Below, piece by piece: positions 59,201 to 64,000 of a stretch of DNA of 64,000 nt. This DNA is from Galaxea fascicularis (taxonomy: Eukaryota > Cnidaria > Anthozoa > Scleractinia > Euphylliidae). The DNA is taken from NCBI GenBank assembly GCA_948470475.1, contig OX419341.1, positions 22,628,707 through 22,692,706 of the forward strand. Direction: 5' to 3'. The notes beneath the pieces are model-generated. The model had not been told where the DNA came from, made no database searches, and saw only the letters and a list, made by a program, of their open reading frames with translations. The position numbers and the translations under genes are program-made. Position 1 is the stretch's first letter, and each line of letters starts with the position of its first letter.

Positions 59201-62200
59201 GATAAAGGCGTACCTTTTAAATTTTAACGGGAATACGATGAATCTTTTAAGGCTGATGGGAGCAGCAACTACTGGAAATGGATCGAGGGTACTCTTCTAC
59301 CGAGTCTGTCTTCATCAAGCCGGGATTGGGCGGAAGGATGTCACCCTTTACAGCAGTACACTGTTGATTGTAACTCACGTCTTGTTGGCGGGGCACGAGT
59401 TCGACAACTCAGAATTAAACCAGGTATACAACCGACATTTCTTAAGTTCAACCTGTACTGATGAGTGGCATGCTACTGACGTGTCATGAATTGATTACAT
59501 TAATTTCCGTGGCAATTTAACGCTGTACATGGTTTGCAACTGGTACAGATAAGTCAATTATCCATTTTCAGTTTGTGTACCACCCCCCACCTAAGCCGGA
59601 ACACCATAGTTTGTTTAGAAACTAACCCTTAATTCAGTTGGACAATCAGCCAGTTAACCAGCCAGTCAGCCAGTCAGCCAGTCTATCTATAAGACATGAA
59701 AATGTGAAGCTTGTGGGATGTGGCTTTGAGTGACAACAATACCACACAAATTAATGCGTTGAGGTAAGCTGAAAGCCACTCATTGGGCACTGTGGCTTCG
59801 TGGTAGCGGGTATCAGGTTACTTACCTAGACACATTAATTTGTGTGGTATTCCCATCAGAGTTAGTCAGTCTGTCACAGTAGGCTCACAATAAATATGCT
59901 GAAAAGCAAACCTCCTGAATTTCCTCGTTTATTGTTACTTTCATGCACTTTAATTTGCTGTGCTACTGCCATTTGCTATAATATGTTACTGGCATTTCTA
60001 TTTTCTTCTGCTGTTGGTGTTGCTAATTGCTAATATTTTGGCTGTGCTTATTGCTATTACTAGTGCTGTTGCTACTGGTACTGCACTAGTGCTAGTGTTG
60101 TTGTCGTTGCTATAACTTAAATTGTTTATTGTTCTGTCAACCATCAGAAGCGTGTCAAGTGGCTGAACCTATGACAGAAACGGTCTCCGTATGCAATGAT
60201 TACTATTCAGTGTTCAAGGAGGACAAAAGTGATTATACAGCAGGATGGATAAGTGCGAACAAGACTTCAAACGTTACTAGCTCTGCCTGGTTTTACCAAT
60301 CTATGAGTGAGCTTGACGGCCTTCCATTCTTGGGTGTAATGGCCACATATGGAGGAGGAGGGTATTCTTTTGAATTGAAGTCTTCCAATTTGACAGAAAC
60401 ATATTTGAATTCTTTAAAAGATAACTTCTGGATTGACGCCAGAACTCGAGCTATATTTGTTGAAATTGCAATCTACAGTGCGCAAGTGAACTTGTTTGGA
60501 GTTGCAACCTTTTTGACGGAATGGATTCCAACAAATGGGGTGGTCTTCTTCAACAACATTAAAGTGGCCCGGTTATACCGTTACGGAAACGATTTTGACA
60601 CGGTGATGCAAGTGTGCGAAATTTTCCTTGCTGTCTTTTTCGTCATCTTCCTGTACACTGAAATGAAGCAGATGTACAAACTGCGGAAAGACTACTTTAA
60701 GGATCCATGGAATTGGCTTGAAATCTCCCAGATTATTCTGATCTTAGCTGGAGCGGCTGCTTTACTACAGAGGACATTTTTCACGCAAAGGGCGATTGAT
60801 CGTATGAAAGCTAGCCCTGACCAGTTCATTAGCTTCATTCAAGCAACTACTTGGGATGAAATTTTTGGATATTTACTGGCGTTTCTTGTATTCTTTGCCA
60901 ACTTGAAGCTGCTTAAACTTATGCGATTCAATCATAGGATTTATCTGTTTACCAAAACACTGTCCACGGCGGCAACGCCACTGCTATCTTTCCTCGTTGT
61001 GTTTTTCATCTTCTACATCGCCTACAGCATCCTATTTTACTCCTTGTTTGGCCCCTTGCTTGGAGAGTATCGATCATTTCTTTCCACAATAGAAACCCTG
61101 TTTAACACTGTGATGGGTGCTTTTGACTTTGAAATAATTAGGGAGAACAATCGGCTACTAGGACCAATCGTCTTCTTTTCATTCATGATTATAATGGTAA
61201 TGATACTTATGAATGTCTTCTTGACTATACTTATGGATTCGTTCGCGGAGGTTCAAGAAGATGAGAACTTGAAATCAAAGGACGCTGAAGTGGTGGAGTA
61301 CATGCTTAATCAATTGAAACACTTCTTTGCCAGAACGGGTAAAATTGGTAATTCGTCTGAAGAAGATACGCCAGAAACCCTTGATAATATACCAGAAGAA
61401 ATTGGATGGAACTGCCCGGTGAGCGAAACAAGTACATACAAGTCCCCAGACGAGAATTCGTTGGAAGGATCACAGCAACAACTACTGCGAACAGGTAGGA
61501 CTGTACCTGCTTCGTTTTCGTCACTCGCAAATCCTCTTGACTCCACCCAAAAGAAACACGGGGAAAATGACAGCGAAGGAAATTCGCTCACGTGGCCCTC
61601 CTTTCTCTCACTGCGCAACAACGAAATTGAGACATCTAAGGAGACACTCCATCATCCCGAAGACCAGGCACAAAGCTGTATTAGAGGAGATACCAACTGC
61701 ATTTTAGCTACTTCAGGTGATGACCACGGTGAATTTACTACTAGGGGGTCTTCAACGGTTTCTCACTTTGATGACAAGCCTTGTGGAAGCGACAGTGGGA
61801 GATATTCTCCCTATTCGGAAAACTCACTAAATAGTGGCCGCTCGGCGGTTGGAAAGCCCTTGTCAGACTTAAGGAGCATGGAATCGAACTCTGGTTATTA
61901 CTCATCGTTTTCGGGGACCGAGAGTTCAGCCCATAAATCCGAGCAATCTGTTGAATCGGAAGTGTCTCATTACTACGATTTACTTGACCGGGCAATTGAC
62001 ATACAATGTTCTGGAGAAGGTGGTTCCTGTACTTCTCCAGCAAGTAAAAGTGAAAATCATTTCGTGGATCCTGAGCTTTCTCATTACTACCAGTTGTTGG
62101 AGAAAGCCGCCATGGAGGAGGACAGGGAAGGAAAGGACATTCTGAATACTGAAAAGTTTGACTTTACAGATTATCGAGTTTGCCATAACAACATCGGCGG

Positions 62201-62471
62201 AAACCAGCCACCTCAGGCAGAAGAGATCAAAGGAGAAAGCAGATTGGAAGTTGAACCCAAGCTTGATGATTTACTGGGGAACTTTGCCGATGTTGCCATA
62301 AGTGACATTCAAGAGGACCAGATATTTGAACAGTTGTTTATTTTATACGTGACTGCGCTAAATGAGTTATCATTCGAACCCGAATGCGCGTCCATGGAAA
62401 GCAGACTTTTTAAGAGATTTGAAGAGAAGGCAAAATGGAAGTATACTAGACACATGTACACCCAATCGTAG
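34570..62471 (+). CDS. Polycystin-1-like receptor/channel (15 exons recognised, 5' end missing)
   Basis: Exons: 34570-34862, 40020-40176, 40924-41037, 41828-42166, 42860-45542, 45857-46460, 46820-47233, 47986-48132, 48504-48689, 49494-49745, 54643-55206, 55823-56062, 57036-58751, 59252-59423, 60148-62471. All junctions are GT-AG with matching phases. The total plus one upstream base is 3402 codons. Domain order is discoidin, Thr/Pro linker, about eight PKD repeats, REJ, GAIN with GPS, TM1, PLAT and ten more TM segments with the polycystin channel module. This is the polycystin-1 family plan: a plasma-membrane or ciliary receptor cleaved at the GPS that normally pairs with a polycystin-2 subunit. 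The discoidin N-terminus (instead of LRR/WSC/lectin) sets it apart from human PKD1. The start codon and signal peptide are not found. Confidence 0.88.
35053..35358. repeat. Three short palindromes GTGTTTCTAT-AACTCGATAGAAACAC
   Basis: The 26 bp self-complementary motif occurs at about 35053-35079, 35212-35237 (reverse) and 35333-35358. An inverted pair GAGTTCTCCCAAACTTT / AAAGTTTGGGAGAACTC (about 34980 and 35246) frames the first two. Probably an interspersed repeat in the first long intron. Confidence 0.6.
36393..39804. repeat. Exact 24 bp inverted repeat, arms 3.4 kb apart
   Basis: CTCGTCACGCAATCTTTCCT plus CCCC at 36393-36416 and its exact reverse complement at 39781-39804, both in the first long intron. 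The segment between contains the palindrome at 37923-37965, a direct repeat of CCTATCCGATCGTTCCGACT (38116 and 39054) and opposed CTCCTCCGCAGA / TCTGCGGAGGAG motifs. It may be two insertions of one repeat in opposite orientation. Confidence 0.55.
37923..37965. repeat. Perfect 20 bp palindrome with 3 bp loop
   Basis: GGAAGTTTTTCGCGCCTAAC, loop ACT, then the exact reverse complement. It lies in the first long intron of the polycystin-like gene. Confidence 0.9.
40020..40176 (+). CDS. Polycystin-like exon: discoidin domain, second half
   Basis: Acceptor GCTACAG, donor GAAA|GTAAGT. Phase 0 to phase 1. LFSGNENNSTVKLYVL, QYIRINPRSWHDDLCLRIEV and YGCPC complete the F5/8 C domain: the family ends with YIR..P..W....CLR.E.YGC. 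The final Cys pairs with the Cys at the start of the previous exon in this fold. A 5.2 kb intron splits the domain. Confidence 0.85.
40503..40672. mobile_element. 170 bp MITE in polycystin-like intron
   Basis: Termini ACAAAAATTTGGTTTTATCA then ACGGAGTTG, and CAACTCCGTTGATAAAACCA then AATTTTTGT, pair over 30 bp. Inside, CGAGCGTTAGCCC / GGGCTAACGCTCG form a second inverted pair. Confidence 0.75.
40924..41037 (+). CDS. Polycystin-like exon: Thr/Pro linker
   Basis: Acceptor TACTTTCAG, donor ATTG|GTGAGA. Phase 1 to phase 1. Encodes YDVRPPMYNNTCGLVEPTEP followed by PTTPTVAPTTT, a Thr/Pro-rich stretch probably O-glycosylated that separates the discoidin domain from the PKD repeats. It has no ATG-initiated long ORF and is supported by phase agreement on both sides. 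Confidence 0.75.
41403..41566. mobile_element. 164 bp near-perfect palindrome (MITE) in polycystin-like intron
   Basis: Left arm TTCGCCCTTGTCACACG-CGG then CCATATTGTCCCGGGAGACC AAAAAAGC..., right arm its reverse complement with very few mismatches over about 70 bp, around a loop of about 24 bp. The low divergence suggests a recent insertion. Confidence 0.8.
41828..42166 (+). CDS. Polycystin-like exon: PKD repeat 1
   Basis: Acceptor CTCACAG, donor GAG|GTAGGT. Phase 1 to phase 1. VLYHWSLGNKE and YYSPGIYEIDVNATNANNS follow the PKD Ig-like pattern (W.LG..., then Y..PG.Y.V.V.A.N). It then enters the next repeat with VLIKWVIRRG. Confidence 0.85.
42860..45542 (+). CDS. Polycystin-like exon: further PKD repeats and REJ start
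   Basis: Acceptor TGTTTTAG, donor ATTAG|GTACGT, 2683 bp. Phase 1 to phase 2. Repeats are recognised by their closing strand: HRYRNVGVYNI, YKYTQTGNYSI, HQYSEEGPYDV, HSFLSDGFYHV, HRYVFKGGFVTNV, KVLTEAGKFTM and RTFLHEGTYSI, seven in all, with openings such as CTFDFGEG and CNWTLGDG. From about 44750 (CKLENISIWNSNGQ) the REJ region starts, ending at PPGPPKMKI. The open frame continues past the donor to 45669, but that part is intronic: the next exon fits phase 2. Confidence 0.87.
45857..46460 (+). CDS. Polycystin-like exon: REJ region
   Basis: Acceptor CTTATCAG, donor CTAGAG|GTATTG. Phase 2 to phase 0. It completes Ser at the junction (KI-S-CTDHNCSTNIQ) and has FRWELLSWNGSQW, LGPGDECLVRLQVQRQGG and FCDGWSDPDTPLRYSFSYG, typical of REJ domains (F.W.........., then GW.D...PL.Y.F.Y). 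REJ was named for the sea urchin receptor for egg jelly. Confidence 0.85.
46820..47233 (+). CDS. Polycystin-like exon: late REJ with 16-residue repeat
   Basis: Acceptor GATTGTAG, donor AGG|GTAAGT, 138 codons, phase 0 on both sides. After an acidic start and a helix-like VVNLLDQLLMDD it carries three copies of a 48 bp / 16-residue repeat (47012-47155) beginning NSGSTTGQ, NSGTTSGQ and NSGTDTGQ. It closes with LAPTRPPLSLEQIKRAR. The repeat is a coding minisatellite, likely a flexible glycosylated loop. Polycystin-1 relatives have no conserved sequence here to my knowledge. Confidence 0.82.
47253..47388. mobile_element. 136 bp MITE just after an exon
   Basis: Ends GTGTTTTCACGTGACT and AGTCACATGAGTGAAAACAC are inverted repeats. 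It begins 20 bp after the exon ending at 47233 and shares ATGTTGGTG / CCAACATGGCTG motifs with the repeat near 23984. Confidence 0.6.
47986..48132 (+). CDS. Polycystin-like exon: helical REJ/GAIN segment
   Basis: Acceptor CTTTGCAG, donor CGG|GTAACT, 49 codons, phase 0. IIEKSISKLNAVTKVLASSE and ELMVISDAVVRVTENSEVLT form amphipathic helices of the GAIN helical subdomain. Confidence 0.78.
48504..48689 (+). CDS. Polycystin-like exon: helical GAIN segment
   Basis: Acceptor GTTCCAG, donor CATA|GTAAGC, 62 codons, phase 0. SIELISSLVKAVDKPNIPIS and MALMIVKAVENLLRSIFDG continue the helical subdomain. Confidence 0.78.
49494..49745 (+). CDS. Polycystin-like exon: helical GAIN segment
   Basis: Acceptor TTTTTAAAG at 49493 (an in-frame alternative AG is at 49520), donor CTTCAG|GTAAAT, 84 codons, phase 0. 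ERGKEASKQVLQIMNKMF, TVINTTSITAILRKTLANTL and FRLPKLGLFED. The upstream acceptor is preferred because it has the better pyrimidine tract. A 4.9 kb intron follows, with repeats and a SINE. Confidence 0.7.
50503..50787 (+). mobile_element. tRNA-derived SINE
   Basis: The head has an A box (TGGCGTGGTGGTGAGAGCAC) and B box (GGTTCGATTCC at 50558-50568). The body contains GTTGGTTCTCGACCCTGCTG and TCTCCGGGTACTCCGGTTTT, a central SINE motif widespread in cnidarians and other invertebrates (I believe the Nin-DC domain). The tail is an ATT/GTT microsatellite (50760-50787). It sits in the 4.9 kb intron, sense to the gene. Confidence 0.75.
51320..52215 (+). repeat. Diverged tandem duplication, offset about 690-740 bp
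   Basis: AATGG-AAATTTCTAGTCCGA recurs at about 51333 and 52062. CCAAGTCAGTGGATTAACGA and its variant recur at 51420 and 52098. ATACCTCG-TTGACTC recurs at 51457 and 52139. Between them the motif CCAGCCAG occurs five times (51630-51870). Confidence 0.6.
54643..55206 (+). CDS. Polycystin-like exon: GAIN beta part and first half of GPS
   Basis: Acceptor CTTTGCAG, donor AAA|GTAAGT, 188 codons, phase 0. Beta-rich region with MVAFDGNPYDDCEGRSNVTT, VEFFCEDDKVEEWRLMVAHE and SSLLIKDGTYHVLVQGK. It ends with CFFWNETTERWSPAGCK, the first half of the GPS (C..W......W...GC). Confidence 0.87.
55823..56062 (+). CDS. Polycystin-like exon: GPS cleavage site and TM1
   Basis: Acceptor GCTACAG, donor AAG|GTATAA, 80 codons, phase 0. 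VGLGTSVREVQCLCNHLTSF gives the second half of the GPS; autoproteolysis would be between Leu and Thr of HLT (55871-55876). TM1 follows as NQIVLSTVISSFCIYLLLLIW, then a basic stop-transfer ARRIDVRNAKK. Confidence 0.88.
56216..56739 (+). mobile_element. Solo LTR with target duplication
   Basis: Begins TGTTACAAGG and ends CCGTAACA, so the ends are inverted (TGTTAC/GTAACA) and obey TG...CA. ATAT flanks both sides (56212-56215, 56740-56743). Inside are a TATA box (TATATAAG at 56363-56370) with initiator-like downstream sequence, then AATAAA at 56674-56679 upstream of the end. This is a complete LTR of 524 bp without internal region, left by recombination between two LTRs. It lies in the intron before the PLAT exon. 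Confidence 0.85.
57036..58751 (+). CDS. Polycystin-like exon: PLAT domain and TM2-TM6
   Basis: Acceptor GTTTTCTAG, donor CAG|GTGAGT, 572 codons, phase 0. PLAT/LH2 domain near residues 18-140: YEILVLTGMRKDAGTTADVC, DAFLLTTRYHLGELTMLKIW and SWYLKQVVVRD. Membrane segments follow: CCLTLLYCAMLTNAMFY, VGIISGLIIFPITFAIASVF, YVGWSGIAVMTLVSAFFVTL, a double stretch SLLISFIQDVF/VLLLALVVAILI, and IVIYVLFLIALFMVSF. Two long charged loops lie between. The PLAT is the cytosolic lipid- or protein-binding module of polycystin-1 proteins. Confidence 0.88.
59252..59423 (+). CDS. Polycystin-like exon: extracellular (TOP/polycystin) loop start
   Basis: Acceptor CTTTTAAG, donor CCAG|GTATAC, 172 bp, phase 0 to phase 1. 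In this frame it reads ADGSSNYWKWIEGTLLPSLS, SRLVGGARVRQLRIKP, which is the expected start of the polycystin domain (W.W....L.P.L, then LVG..R.RQ.R). The longest ORF over the same bases (59163-59489) is in a different frame and is not the gene. Phase 1 fits the next exon, which starts AA. Confidence 0.8.
59738..59851. repeat. 114 bp inverted repeat (MITE-like)
   Basis: AATACCACACAAATTAATG and CATTAATTTGTGTGGTATT close a stem-loop in the last intron. An (AGCCAGTC)-type short tandem repeat precedes it at 59647-59682. Confidence 0.65.
60148..62471 (+). CDS. Polycystin-like last exon: channel module and cytosolic tail
   Basis: Acceptor ACCATCAG, phase 1, stop TAG at 62469. It completes the polycystin domain (TAGWISANKTSNVTSSAW, GLPFLGVMATYGGGGYSFEL, FFNNIKVARLYRYGNDFDT). 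Then TM7 VCEIFLAVFFVIFLYTEM, TM8 WNWLEISQIILILAGAAALL, TM9 IFGYLLAFLVFFANLKLLKL, TM10 LSFLVVFFIFYIAYSILFY, pore-like TIETLFNTVMGAFDFEI and TM11 FFSFMIIMVMILMNVFLTIL. A cytosolic tail of about 400 residues is Ser/Glu-rich with two SHYY-LL motifs (61965-61985, 62079-62099). AATAAA occurs at 63102-63107 and 63184-63189 as possible poly-A signals. Confidence 0.9.
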
Positions 62472-64000
62472 AGCGCATTAAACTTGGGGTATCTTTTGAA
62501 TTTTATATCGAAAAAAGGTATTTTCGCAGTGAATTGCTAACTTAAAAAAAAAATGAGATCGTGCCGCAGATTTCTTGCTTGCCTGGCCACTTTTTTTTAT
62601 TGCCAGTACCTTAAAGATGAAAAACATTGTACTTTATTCTACTAGTCTCCTACATAATGCTTTATAAACAAAGATAAAAAAAAACACTTGCTGCAAAAAT
62701 AGCAGAAAGTCGGTTATGCATGTACCTCTTACAGCGATAGTTTCATGGTAATAGTCACTTGCAATCACTCAGCTTTCACGTTAGACCAAAGGAAATTCCA
62801 TATATACACTTCTCGTACTTTTTTTATTTGCTTAGTTATCTATTTTTACCAAGTTTTATTCCGGAAAACTGACGTGAAACGACTGGCAAAAGCGACATTT
62901 CTAGTGATGTAGACAATACCCTGACACCAAACAACAATGGAAGCAAGTGTGAGACATAAAGGAGAACTAACGAGAAGATGTTTCTTAACCCAGTCCGAAT
63001 ACTTGCCATCTCCATTGTCTGGTCTACCCTTCTTCCCTGACAAAAAAAAGAAATGAGAGATAAAAGCTGAGTGGTCTCAAGACTGAAATCTATAATTCTA
63101 GAATAAACATAATATCCCTATGCTCATTAAATTAGTGACGACGAAGGCTAACGCCAGATTTTAAGTGAGAGGAGACGATACCCAATAAAATCTGAATCCA
63201 CCCAACAAACTTGGAAGTCTTACGGCATCCATGCTAATGTTATCTAATTACTGTCTTCATTAATGCTTGTCATCATCAAAAGTTTATGAGAAGCTGATAC
63301 ATCCTTCTTTATTATGTCTGCACGTGCCTACGTTTGTGCGGCTGTATAAGTGATTTGATTTAATTGTTAATTATTAGAAGTTATTTCAAGAATGCTTAAT
63401 GAAACTTCCGAGAGCCGCTTATCTTAAAATATGCCATCACCATCTCTCCAAGAATGGTCTAAAATAAAACTTTGAGTGACTTTGGAGCGTCTTGTTACAA
63501 GAAAATAATTTCTCAAAAAAAAATTACTCTTCCAAAAAAAATCGAATTCCAAAATTAGTTGCAAGATTAATTCTTATCAGAGAAACGTTGTTGTTACGTT
63601 ACTTTCTCCATGTAAGAATAGTAACAGATCGAATCTTGTTGCGAGACTGAAGTTGTGAGTCTACTCACAAAAAGTTCACATTCTTATTAGTTGGACCTTG
63701 AAATAAGAGCAGCAAAAATTTGGGCTGTGGGTGCTGCTCCGTCTAAACCTGTGTGTGTCTGAAAGTGTATACTAGCCACTAGGTCTATCAGGCCAGATGG
63801 AATCATGGGATGGGCTGGTATCAGCACTTAGTAGGCAGTCAAAGGGTTTTTTTTTTTCAACTTATCGGTCTTTCTATTCTTCTAGTTTCTTTCATGCTCA
63901 TAGTTGTATTCGTTGGGGTGAAGTACTTTCATTCGAGCTTTGTTGCGTCTCAGCTGGAAAACTGTTAGATGTAAACAAGACAAAAATGAAAATCGTATAC
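62472..64000. other. 3' UTR and downstream flank
   Basis: AT-rich. AATAAA at 63102-63107 and 63184-63189 are candidate poly-A signals. No further gene is recognised up to the window end. Confidence 0.4.

Overview
The window is eukaryotic. Its genes are split by GT-AG introns, it is AT-rich and dense in transposon remnants, and its protein families (PAN/apple, fibrinogen-like, polycystin-1/REJ with a discoidin domain) together with the retroelement mix (Penelope-like, L1-like and other LINE fragments) point to an animal, most likely an anthozoan cnidarian such as a stony coral. The organism is inferred from family content, not proven. All recognised host exons are on the + strand.

Left part (1-28 kb). 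A LINE copy enters on the - strand at 1-1277 (ORF1 plus the first codons of ORF2). A scattered small gene family follows. Two intact terminal exons of a fibrinogen-like secreted protein lie at 1897-2538 and 12592-13233. An intact signal-peptide plus PAN exon is at 17633-18013, a dead PAN exon at 25265-25571, and a broken fibrinogen-like exon at 27548-28055. PAN exons end, and fibrinogen-like exons begin, in phase 0, so the ancestral gene was probably PAN exon plus fibrinogen-like exon, copied and partly lost here. Between them lie a tandem array of a 1469-1490 bp unit (6015-11632, 3.8 copies), each unit carrying two tRNA-like Pol III box segments; a TAA-flanked foldback transposon (4025-4988); a transposon nested in another transposon (19913-21657); several MITEs; and decayed LINE and Penelope remnants.

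Middle part (28-34.5 kb). No host gene is recognised. The stretch holds palindromes, a MITE, microsatellites and two retroelement scraps.

Right part (34.5-62.5 kb). One large gene fills this region: a polycystin-1-like receptor-channel of at least 15 exons. The 15 visible exons sum, with one base from a missing upstream exon, to exactly 3402 codons including the stop. Order: discoidin (F5/8 type C) domain, Thr/Pro linker, about eight PKD repeats, REJ region, a 16-residue Ser/Gly/Asn repeat, GAIN region with a GPS autoproteolysis motif, TM1, PLAT domain, ten further membrane segments including the polycystin channel module, and a long Ser-rich cytosolic tail. The first exon(s), with the signal peptide, were not found. 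Its introns hold MITEs, a tRNA-derived SINE, a 164 bp near-perfect palindrome and a complete solo LTR with target-site duplication. After 62471 there is 3' flank without a recognised gene.
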